This document shows positions 7,876 through 15,142 of a DNA stretch of 35,511 nt, piece after piece. The notes under the pieces were generated by a model. That model ran no database searches. It saw nothing but the letters and a program-made list of their open reading frames with translations, and was not told where the DNA came from. The DNA lies in the NCBI GenBank assembly GCA_030754315.1, contig JASMAO010000102.1, positions 1 through 35,511 on the forward strand, given 5' to 3'. Origin of the DNA: SAR202 cluster bacterium (GTDB lineage Bacteria; Chloroflexota; Dehalococcoidia; Lucifugimonadales; JASMAO01). How positions within the stretch are numbered: the first letter of the stretch is position 1; each line of letters begins with the position of its first letter. A program made the position numbers and the translations under genes.

Positions 7876-9200
7876 GAATCACCTCTACCCTTGAATCGCA
7901 TCCTTAGCCGACTACCTTTGAAGCCGTACATTTTTCGGATCGCGTTTTCCAAGTATCGTTGATATGAGAAGTGTACCATGTCAGTTCTGTTAACGTAGAA
8001 TGTGAAACTTGGTGGTCCTTTCGTATCTTGTGTGACTCCATATATTTTCAGAGATCGTTTGCCTGTTGGAGATGGAGGGTGTGCTGCAACAGCTTCGAGG
8101 ATTACTCGCCTAAGTTCGTAGCGAGGTAAACCTTTCTGCCATTCGTGCTGGACATCATATGCCGTACTCATCACTTCCTTGATTCCTGTTCCAAGAATAC
8201 CTGATATGAAACATATCGGTGTATATGAGGCGAACTTGAATCTGCTTGTTACGATTTCCATTGCCTCCTGTTTCGTGATATCCAAGTCAGGAGCCTTATC
8301 CCATTTGTTCACCACTATGACCATTGCCTTGTATGCATCGAGTATATGAGAGGCTATGTGGGTGTCTTGGCTGGTTGCTAGTTCGGTGGCGTCTAGCAGA
8401 AGTATCGAAACTCTAGCCCTATCTATAGCTCTGATAGACCTTAGAACGCTGTAGTGTTCTAACCCTTGCTCGACCTTGCCCCGTCTCCGTATTCCAGCGG
8501 TGTCTATCAGTAGCACCGACCGGTTCTCATATTTGATTAGCGTATCCAGAGCGTCCCGGGTTGTTCCGGGGACATCACTCACAATGGCCCTGTCTTGGCC
8601 CGTGATTCGATTCACTAAGGTAGATTTGCCGACGTTTGCACGTCCAACTATTGATAGGCTTAGGTCAGCTTCAGGTGTTGGATGCTCGGATTTAGATGGA
8701 AACCGAGCTAACACACGGGTCATTAGGTCATCAATGCCACTATTGTGGTAAGCGCTGATCGGTGTTGGTTCACCGAGACCTAGTGAGTAGAATTCTGTTG
8801 CAGCCAACTCACGCTGTGCATTATCAGATTTGTTAGCTGCTATGATGACAGGTGTATCAGTTTTTCTGAGAATGTCAGCAACTTCGCCGTCTGCTGGTGC
8901 AATGCCCGTCTCGGCGTCTACCGTAAAGACAATGACGTCGGCGAAATTGATGGCTTGGACAACCTGTTCTCTAATTTTTTGCCAGATCTCGTCATCGTCT
9001 CCTAACGTAATCCCTCCTGTGTCTACCAAAATGAAATTGCAGTTACCCCATTCAGTCTCTGTTGTAATGCGGTCGCGTGTTGTTCCTGGAGTGTCCGACA
9101 CTATAGCGGAACGAGCGCCAGATAGCCGGTTGAAGAGCGTTGATTTACCGACATTCGGTCGGCCTACTATGGCTACTAGGGGTTTGGATTCGTTGACCAT
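7872..9200 (-). CDS. der: Ribosome biogenesis GTPase Der (EngA)
   Basis: Der is the essential tandem GTPase that assists 50S ribosomal subunit maturation. Two complete G domains are visible: G-R-P-N-V-G-K-S at 13-20 with D-T-P-G-T-T-R-D and N-K-S-D, and G-R-A-N-V-G-K-S at 186-193 with D-V-P-G-T-T-R-D and N-K-W-D. The C-terminal KH-like domain ends with the usual Arg-rich stretch (R-L-R-M-R-F-K-G-R). At 442 residues it is the normal length. It starts 15 nt after the stop codon of argF and overlaps plsY by 4 bp at its own end, so it sits within one operon. No clear ribosome binding site precedes the ATG. Confidence 0.95.
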   Translation of the reverse strand: MVNESKPLVAIVGRPNVGKSTLFNRLSGARSAIVSDTPGTTRDRITTETEWGNCNFILVDTGGITLGDDDEIWQKIREQVVQAINFADVIVFTVDAETGIAPADGEVADILRKTDTPVIIAANKSDNAQRELAATEFYSLGLGEPTPISAYHNSGIDDLMTRVLARFPSKSEHPTPEADLSLSIVGRANVGKSTLVNRITGQDRAIVSDVPGTTRDALDTLIKYENRSVLLIDTAGIRRRGKVEQGLEHYSVLRSIRAIDRARVSILLLDATELATSQDTHIASHILDAYKAMVIVVNKWDKAPDLDITKQEAMEIVTSRFKFASYTPICFISGILGTGIKEVMSTAYDVQHEWQKGLPRYELRRVILEAVAAHPPSPTGKRSLKIYGVTQDTKGPPSFTFYVNRTDMVHFSYQRYLENAIRKMYGFKGSRLRMRFKGRGDS

Positions 9201-9215
9201 TGGGGCTAGAGTAAG

Positions 9216-10127
9216 TTAATTGGGATGGAAAAGCTCGGCTAATATTGCTTTCTGTGCATGGAGGCGATTCTCTGCTTGATCAAACACTACGGATTGAGGA
9301 TGGTCTAACATGGCCTCGGATATCTCCTCACCTGGGTGAGAAGGCATGTCGTGCATGAATATAGCGTTGGATTTGGCTTTGGACATTAAATCTTCATTGA
9401 CTTGGTATCCTTGAAAGGCGTTCAAACGAGTTGCCCTTTCACTATCTTGCCCCATACTAATCCACACGTCTGTGTAGACTACATCGGCATCCTGCACTGC
9501 TTGTACAGGAAACTCTACCCATTCGATTCTTGCGTTAGTAATAGATGCACGTTGCATGGCCTTTCCCCAAATCGCAGAGGGTATCTGGTAATCTGGCGGA
9601 CTTGCCATTATGAAGTCAGCTCCCATGGATGAGCAACCCAATGCCAGACTTCCCGCTACATTATTGCCGTCACCCACGTAGGCAATACGAAGGTTGTTCA
9701 TGACACCCTTGTTTTCATAGATGGTAAGTAAATCACCCATTATTTGACAGGGATGTTCGAGATCGGTCATTCCGTTGATGACGGGGATTGATGTGTAATT
9801 TGCTAGCAAAGTAAGGTTTTCTGGGGAAGGAACGCGTGCTACTATTCCGTCAACCCATCTGTCTAATACACGGGCGATGTCTTCAACGGGTTCCCGGACA
9901 CCCAATCCTATTTCGGATTGACCAAGATAGAAACAATCACCTCCCAATTGACGGATGCCTACTTCGAAACTAACACGTGTTCGTAGGGACGGATGCTCTA
10001 AAATGATGGCGATTACCTTTCCCTCGAGAACTCGCATGGGTGTGCCAGACTTCATCGCGCTTGCTTTTTGGATGAGTTTCTCCATCTCGTTGGGAGATAA
10101 GTCAGCAACTGATAAGAAATTTTTCAT
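9216..10127 (-). CDS. argF: Ornithine carbamoyltransferase-family protein with altered HCLP motif
   Basis: Ornithine carbamoyltransferase makes citrulline from ornithine and carbamoyl phosphate in arginine synthesis. The 303-residue protein carries the carbamoyl-phosphate motif S-L-R-T-R near residue 46, H-P-C-Q near 124-127, D-G-N-N-V-A and D-V-W-I-S-M-G, which point to the ornithine enzyme over the aspartate one. The family's H-C-L-P loop reads H259-D-M-P262, followed by S-H-P-G-E-E; the usual catalytic/substrate-contacting Cys is Asp. The flanking F-D-Q-A-E-N-R-L-H-A-Q-K is normal. The ATG at 10127 gives the conserved M-K-N-F-L start; an upstream in-frame start at 10181 adds 18 residues and overlaps a possible promoter. 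It is the first gene of the argF-der-plsY-gpsA run. Function as an ornithine enzyme is likely, but a different amine acceptor is possible. Confidence 0.85.
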   Translation of the reverse strand: MKNFLSVADLSPNEMEKLIQKASAMKSGTPMRVLEGKVIAIILEHPSLRTRVSFEVGIRQLGGDCFYLGQSEIGLGVREPVEDIARVLDRWVDGIVARVPSPENLTLLANYTSIPVINGMTDLEHPCQIMGDLLTIYENKGVMNNLRIAYVGDGNNVAGSLALGCSSMGADFIMASPPDYQIPSAIWGKAMQRASITNARIEWVEFPVQAVQDADVVYTDVWISMGQDSERATRLNAFQGYQVNEDLMSKAKSNAIFMHDMPSHPGEEISEAMLDHPQSVVFDQAENRLHAQKAILAELFHPN

Positions 10128-10282
10128 AGGTGTTATTTTACCCTGAGGCGGATGATATATTACCGTCTGGGAAACTCGCAAGAAGATAAGCAGTCATCGA
10201 TTCCAGAAACCCCTTGGCTATACTTTAGCCTATTTAAACGTAACGATTAGGTAATAAAGATGAGTATTCCTTACCCCCTAGG

Positions 10283-11428
10283 TTAGTAACTCTGAAAGAG
10301 TTTACCCCAATCCGTTTTCATTGCGGCGCGGACGCGTCTGCGACCTATTAGAGGTAACCAGTAGTTGTTGTGGTAGATATTCGATGCTATGAATGACCAG
10401 GGTGTTATTCGAGACCGGAGCAAGAAGTTTTCCAGTCTTTTAAGCGGTCCCCAGTAGATCAGCTTCTGCCCGTGGCTTGCAAGGGTGTTCTCGCTGTTTG
10501 TGAAGCCCCAGTTGATACCTGCTATATCTTCTCCAACTACCTCAATTTCGTCGATCTCTCCACACCCTAAGCCCTGCTCATGTGCTAGTCGTATGAATTT
10601 TATAGACATGGGGTCAAAACCCATAATCTTGGCTGAGACGGCATCGATGGCAACTTGATCGGCGCTTGCTAGGAGGAGGTTCTTGGCGTGCCACCGCATT
10701 GCTCTCGGTCCAGGACCATCTCCAGCAAATGATCCATCTGCCACGGCGAAGATGCCTGGATGGAGTTCTTTTTGAATCTTGAGCAAGTCTACTAGGGTTT
10801 CATGAATCACCGAATGGGTCCAATGCCGATTGTTGTTCAACAACCCACCAAAAGCGTTTTTCATGGCTCCAGTCAGAGTCGTAAAAACGTGTGTTTTCAT
10901 GGTAGGTAGGTGAACGACGTTTTTACCCGCAAACATCTCTGGTATTTCGAATCCGTCGGGAAAAACTTTGTCCAATACCAGCATCTTTGTTTTAGGATGG
11001 TATGGTATCCATCTAGCTGGTGGGAAATCCAAAAAAACGCTTTCCAGGCCGTATTTCTCTTCGACGATCTTATGCTTGTTGTTCTTAGCGCCTTCAATAG
11101 GATCGACAACTACAGTACCGTTATGAATGGGGATCAACTCGCCGTAGCCATCCGATTGCAGTCTTTTGATGACACCTTCGAATTGCCATGGCGTGGTTGA
11201 GCAGGCAGGATAATAATGTTGCCAAGATATGTTTATCTTAAGCAGCGTTGCCAAATCATTCGGGAGGTGTGCGCGGTAATCTGCCATGGCCATTACATTG
11301 CCTATGTCTTCGAGTACTGAAGATGGGCGAGTATGGAGAACGGCAACCTTGGATCTGGTTGGTGAAGTATTTGGACGGGCCTTTTCCATACTTGCTTTCT
11401 GGTTTGTGGGCAAGATTACCTCTGTCAT
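10283..11428 (-). CDS. DUF362 domain-containing protein
   Basis: The 381-residue product resembles the DUF362 family, whose members often carry iron-sulfur clusters or sit beside ferredoxin-like domains; their biochemical role is not settled. Family-like features are K-I-N-I-S-W near residue 65, the central H-L-P-T-M-K-T-H-x-x-x-x-L-T-G-A-M-K-N segment, F-A-V-A-D-G-S-F-A-G-D-G-P-G-P and the A-S-A-D-Q-V-A-I-D-A-V-S-A segment. There is no C-terminal 4Fe-4S ferredoxin motif, and only scattered cysteines. No signal peptide is visible. The ATG at 11428 has only a weak ribosome binding site; an internal ATG 13 codons later is an alternative. It stands alone, 155 nt upstream of argF on the same strand and divergent from the membrane protein gene at 11755. 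Confidence 0.8.
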   Translation of the reverse strand: MTEVILPTNQKASMEKARPNTSPTRSKVAVLHTRPSSVLEDIGNVMAMADYRAHLPNDLATLLKINISWQHYYPACSTTPWQFEGVIKRLQSDGYGELIPIHNGTVVVDPIEGAKNNKHKIVEEKYGLESVFLDFPPARWIPYHPKTKMLVLDKVFPDGFEIPEMFAGKNVVHLPTMKTHVFTTLTGAMKNAFGGLLNNNRHWTHSVIHETLVDLLKIQKELHPGIFAVADGSFAGDGPGPRAMRWHAKNLLLASADQVAIDAVSAKIMGFDPMSIKFIRLAHEQGLGCGEIDEIEVVGEDIAGINWGFTNSENTLASHGQKLIYWGPLKRLENFLLRSRITPWSFIASNIYHNNYWLPLIGRRRVRAAMKTDWGKLFQSY

Positions 11429-11754
11429 TGTGGTCTCGTGGTCACTTCCGATTAAGTGCTACAGACAATTGTACTGAAAAACTATTGTCTTGGTGGTCTT
11501 TGATTATGCTGAGCATCGAATAATATGAGGGGAGGAGAACTCACAACAATTGCAGGGCTAGTATTTGAGAGCATGTTAATCGTTCCAGAAGCAGGCGATA
11601 TTTAGTGTATCCTACGCAGAGGGATCTGGACGATTCGCAAGGGATGACTTTCTCTACAAATCAGTCTGATGGGAACGTACATTTTCAGAGCAATGCCATT
11701 TACCATCGGGTGAATGTATTCTTGTAGAGTAGGTTATAAAGGTTTCTTCATAAG
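11429..11754. other. 326-nt divergent intergenic region
   Basis: No convincing gene lies here. It must hold the promoters of the leftward DUF362 gene and the rightward small membrane protein gene. A TATAAA (11735-11740) is a possible -10 for the rightward gene, but no good -35 stands at the right distance. A short palindrome ATGCT-G-AGCAT (about 11508-11518) is visible. I see no strong terminator hairpin. Confidence 0.5.
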
Positions 11755-12282
11755 GTGGTGCTATTGCAAAGTTATTGGTTGGTGGGGGCGGGGTTTTTGA
11801 TCACTGTTTTACTGGCGATCGGTGTAGTGGCGGGATTGCTGGTTAACGAACAGGATCTTGAAGAGGACATACCGGAATATGCGGTGCAGCAGTTTCTGAA
11901 GGCTGTGTCTAAACAAGATTACGAAGAGATTCATTCATTATTGTCTAACAAGTTCGAAAATTGTAGTGTGGAGGATTTGGTAAGCGAAGGTGTTGAAATC
12001 AGCAGAATGGTAAGGGATCAGCGCGTTACTCTAGAACACACACAGTATGTGGAAGGGGTCGCTATAGTAAGGGTACGGATAACAGAATTCTCATCTGATG
12101 GACCATTCGGATCTTCTGAAAATTCTCAAGAGCAAGCCTATAGTCTTCGAAAGGAATGGGGCTTGTGGAAGTTCACTAAGCTCCCATGGCCCTACTACAG
12201 TTGTGGCTATAGCTCCCCTATGACACTCCCTGTGCTGCCTTCAACTCCAATCCCAGAGCGTCCACAGGGACATGGTCGGTAG
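11755..12282 (+). CDS. Single-pass membrane-anchored protein, NTF2-like fold possible
   Basis: The 175-residue product has one N-terminal hydrophobic segment (about residues 6-30) followed by an acidic linker and a soluble domain. That domain has a helix-rich start (E-Y-A-V-Q-Q-F-L-K-A-V-S-K-Q-D-Y-E-E-I-H-S-L-L) and then beta-like stretches with V-A-I-V-R-V-R-I-T and W-G-L-W-K-F. This layout resembles membrane-anchored NTF2-like/DUF4878 proteins, but I cannot name a family with certainty. It ends with a Pro-rich tail. The start is uncertain: GTG at 11755 or 11758, or TTG at 11764, the last being best spaced from AAGG at 11752-11755. It is followed after 94 nt by the DUF5671 protein, so the two may work at the same membrane. 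Confidence 0.6.
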   Translation: MVLLQSYWLVGAGFLITVLLAIGVVAGLLVNEQDLEEDIPEYAVQQFLKAVSKQDYEEIHSLLSNKFENCSVEDLVSEGVEISRMVRDQRVTLEHTQYVEGVAIVRVRITEFSSDGPFGSSENSQEQAYSLRKEWGLWKFTKLPWPYYSCGYSSPMTLPVLPSTPIPERPQGHGR

Positions 12283-12293
12283 ATAGAATGGAG

Positions 12294-12308
12294 TCAAAAT
12301 CATTTTGA
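12294..12308. repeat. Perfect AT-rich palindrome
   Basis: TCAAAAT-C-ATTTTGA is a perfect inverted repeat with a single central base, 12 nt after the upstream stop codon. The loop is too small for a regular RNA hairpin, so a protein binding site is as likely as a terminator remnant. Confidence 0.4.
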
Positions 12309-12342
12309 AGGGTTATTTAATTGGCTACGTATTTGTGTAGGA

Positions 12343-12365
12343 CTCCACAAATTTTCCAAGTGGAG
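12343..12365 (+). promoter_or_regulatory. Hairpin covering the ribosome binding site of the DUF5671 gene
   Basis: CTCCAC (12343-12348) pairs with GTGGAG (12360-12365) across an 11-nt loop. The right arm contains GGAG, the only plausible ribosome binding site for the ATG at 12377. Such a stem could limit translation. The stem is only 6 bp, so the regulatory reading is inference. Confidence 0.35.
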
Positions 12366-12376
12366 ATGATGGTGTA

Positions 12377-14179
12377 ATGGACTTCTTCACCTTGGTCGTT
12401 TTTACGATTATCGTTGTTTTAGGAGGAATTCTCTATGGCATAGTAGCTCTGACAAGGCGTACTCGTGGTCTCGGGGAGATCGATCGTGGTATTGGCACTG
12501 TGCGCAGGCTTTATTTTTATATTGTCTCGATCGTGGCATTAATGATGGCTGCCAATGGAATGGCACTGGTCGTAGGATTCCTTCTGGATAGTCTGATTGG
12601 TCCTGCCACGCTCACCGGTACTTCGGTGCGGCTTGCTACTGGCCTGTCACTCACTGTCGTAGGAATTCCATTGTGGGTGATTCATTGGAGGATCGTTGTC
12701 CGGCAGGTAGTTGAGATACCTGTTGAAGAACGATCAGTAATACGGAAGGTATATTTATATTCGATCCTTGGCGTATCCCTTACCTTCGCGATGAGTGGGG
12801 CGATAGGAATACTCGAATGGAGTTTCGGGACGTCTAGTTTTAAGGGATGGTCGTTTGCTGCGGTAGCAGTCTTCACTGCGGTCTGGTTGTATCATTGGAG
12901 GCTAGAGAATGGAGAAGGACAGTCTACTCCCGAGACAACGGCTGTAAGAAGACTCTATCTGTACATAGTTTCTGCAGTCACTCTTATCATAGCGGCCTCA
13001 ACATTTGCACAAATCATCAACGCTGTTTTGCTAGATGCATACGAGATCATGATGGCGACAGTGGTTCTTCGCCCCGGGGAATCTGTGCCCTGGAATGATG
13101 TGGTTCGAGGATATTTGGGTACTGCGTTGGTGTCAGCTTCCGTTTGGGCAATCCATTGGCTTTACTTTGCTCGGAGAGATGTAGGTTCGTTACTGAGGAG
13201 TATATATGTCAACCTTCTCGCGATTTTCGGTGGTATTGTTACTGTTCTATTTGCGCTTGGATTTCTAATATACGGGGGTTTAATCTGGGTTTTTGGAGTG
13301 CCGGATGAGATATTCGCATCGTCCCATTTTCGTTTTGCGCCCGGTGCTATTACCTCGATAATAGTAGGATTGTCTGTTGCTATCCACCACTGGATGGTTG
13401 CATCTGATGAGATAGGAATTCATGTTGGTCAAGCCGACAGCTTTCGACGGTCCTATGCGTATGCGTTTGCTGGGATTGGTCTCATTGGTCTCGCTTCGGC
13501 AATTGCTACGTTGGTCGTGATGATTGTTGGTATAGTTGAGGTTGGTGTTGAAGTAATCACTGGCAGCGACTTATGGCGCAACTCTCTAGCGTTTACTCTG
13601 ACGATGGGTGTGATTGGAACTCCACTTTGGGGTTGGTACTGGATTTGGATACAGCGCCGGGTAGGTACAGGCGTTCTCGCAGAGCGGATTGCGATCCCGC
13701 GCCGGATTCTCATTTTTGCTGTGCTTGGGTTGGGTGTTCTCGCTTTACTTGGGGCGCTCAGTTACTTAGCCTTCATTGTCTTTCGGGAATTCTTGGATGG
13801 AGATATGTCGACTGTACTGAGGCACTCAAAGGAGAGCATTGGGATCATCGTTGTAGCAGCAGTGTTCTTGCCGTATCATTGGTTTCTATACCGAGCAGAT
13901 AGGCGGGTAACTCGAGAATTAGTTGATGTGAGCCAGGACAGTCCGCGCAAGGCTGTAACCGTGATTGTAGGTGATAACGGCATGGCATTTGTTCGCGAAC
14001 TCCAAGATGCTCTAGGTTACGGAATCAGTTTCCTGCAACGTGCGGATCCGAATACGGAGACTTCGGATATTTCAGGCCTAGATCTCCAGGAACTGGTACA
14101 GCGTATCAATAATGCGCCGGTTCGTAATGTACTACTAATCCCGGACGTTACTGGTGTGACGGTTCTTTCCTACCGGTGA
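12377..14179 (+). CDS. Polytopic membrane protein with six DUF5671-like repeats and a soluble C-terminal domain
   Basis: The 600-residue protein is built of six similar units of about 75-90 residues. Each unit begins with a basic R-R-x-Y-x-Y stretch (near residues 34, 114, 190, 274, 354 and 434), continues with two hydrophobic segments and ends with a W/H-rich motif (for example V-I-H-W-R, L-Y-H-W-R, A-I-H-W-L, I-H-H-W-M, P-Y-H-W-F). This matches what I know of the DUF5671 family, a domain of unknown function. With a further hydrophobic segment at the N terminus this predicts about 13 membrane segments. The last roughly 85 residues are soluble, starting with V-T-V-I-V-G-D-N-G and ending L-L-I-P-D-V-T-G-V-T-V-L. 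They look like an alpha/beta domain I do not recognise. The conserved His and Trp at each unit's end could bind a cofactor or metal, but that is speculation. Confidence 0.75.
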   Translation: MDFFTLVVFTIIVVLGGILYGIVALTRRTRGLGEIDRGIGTVRRLYFYIVSIVALMMAANGMALVVGFLLDSLIGPATLTGTSVRLATGLSLTVVGIPLWVIHWRIVVRQVVEIPVEERSVIRKVYLYSILGVSLTFAMSGAIGILEWSFGTSSFKGWSFAAVAVFTAVWLYHWRLENGEGQSTPETTAVRRLYLYIVSAVTLIIAASTFAQIINAVLLDAYEIMMATVVLRPGESVPWNDVVRGYLGTALVSASVWAIHWLYFARRDVGSLLRSIYVNLLAIFGGIVTVLFALGFLIYGGLIWVFGVPDEIFASSHFRFAPGAITSIIVGLSVAIHHWMVASDEIGIHVGQADSFRRSYAYAFAGIGLIGLASAIATLVVMIVGIVEVGVEVITGSDLWRNSLAFTLTMGVIGTPLWGWYWIWIQRRVGTGVLAERIAIPRRILIFAVLGLGVLALLGALSYLAFIVFREFLDGDMSTVLRHSKESIGIIVVAAVFLPYHWFLYRADRRVTRELVDVSQDSPRKAVTVIVGDNGMAFVRELQDALGYGISFLQRADPNTETSDISGLDLQELVQRINNAPVRNVLLIPDVTGVTVLSYR

Positions 14180-14281
14180 ATATTGATATCGATCTGCTCT
14201 ATCTGAACGCTTTTCCACTGGAGTTGTTGACCGTAGATGACGTGCTACACTGAAGCTACCCTACAGGAGGCCCACTAAGGT

Positions 14282-15142
14282 ATGGCACGCATTCATGTAC
14301 TGGGTGCAGGGACACCGACACCGACGCCTACAAGATTCGGTTCTGCGTTCGCGGTTGAAGTTGCAGGCGAAAAGCTCATGGTGGACTGTGGCCCTGCTGC
14401 CACTCATAAGCTCGTTAAAGCGGGGCTCTGGCCAACTGAAATCGACTACATCTTCTTCACCCACCATCATTTCGATCATGATATAGATTACCCTTGTTTT
14501 TTGTTATGCAGGTGGGATCAGAGCATCGGCAAGGAAAACCAATTACAAGTCTATGGGCCAAATCTCACCGAGAGCATAACAGAAGGTATTCTGGGTGAGG
14601 ATGGAGTTTTTGCCCATGACTGGAAGGCACGAATTAATTTTCATGTCAGTCAGAAAATTTTTGAAAATCGTGGAGGAACCCTACCTCGAAGACCACCTGA
14701 TGTTTTGGCAAAAGATGTAGGCCCAGGAAAAATATTTTCAGGGAACGAATGGGAAGTGACTGCCGCGCCAGCCGAGCACGCTCAACCCTATTTGGATTCT
14801 CTGGCGTATCGTATTGACAGCCCTGATGGGAGCATGGTTTTCACTGGTGATACACAGCCATGTGAATCTGTGGTAAATCTAGCCGCGGATGCTGATGTCA
14901 TGATGTGCATGTGTTGGGATGACCAGGTCCTTATGGATGCCAATGGGGAGGCACCGTTCCAATGCGGAACGATTGGAGCCGCGCGAATGGCTCAAGAGGC
15001 AGGAGTTAAGAAATTGGTGCTGACGCACGTTGGACCCCATTTATCGGAACATGGTCCCATGGAGAAAGGAATTGGAGACATCGAGGAAATATACGACGGG
15101 GAGATCCTGTTTTCAGAGGAGTTAATGAGAATAGATGTCTAA
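14282..15142 (+). CDS. MBL-fold metallohydrolase (RNase Z-like)
   Basis: The 286-residue protein has the metallo-beta-lactamase fold. The metal motif H-x-H-x-D-H is at residues 61-66 (H-H-H-F-D-H), followed by Asp67, with further ligands likely H166 (A-E-H-A-Q), D190 (F-T-G-D-T) and H249 (L-T-H-V-G-P-H-L). The N terminus L-G-A-G-T-P-x-P is typical of the RNase Z/arylsulfatase branch. It lacks a signal peptide, so it should act in the cytoplasm. An RNA-processing role is possible, but many relatives hydrolyse small esters or lactones; I do not assign a substrate. AGGAGG precedes the ATG at 14282. Its TAA overlaps the stop of topA on the other strand. Confidence 0.82.
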   Translation: MARIHVLGAGTPTPTPTRFGSAFAVEVAGEKLMVDCGPAATHKLVKAGLWPTEIDYIFFTHHHFDHDIDYPCFLLCRWDQSIGKENQLQVYGPNLTESITEGILGEDGVFAHDWKARINFHVSQKIFENRGGTLPRRPPDVLAKDVGPGKIFSGNEWEVTAAPAEHAQPYLDSLAYRIDSPDGSMVFTGDTQPCESVVNLAADADVMMCMCWDDQVLMDANGEAPFQCGTIGAARMAQEAGVKKLVLTHVGPHLSEHGPMEKGIGDIEEIYDGEILFSEELMRIDV

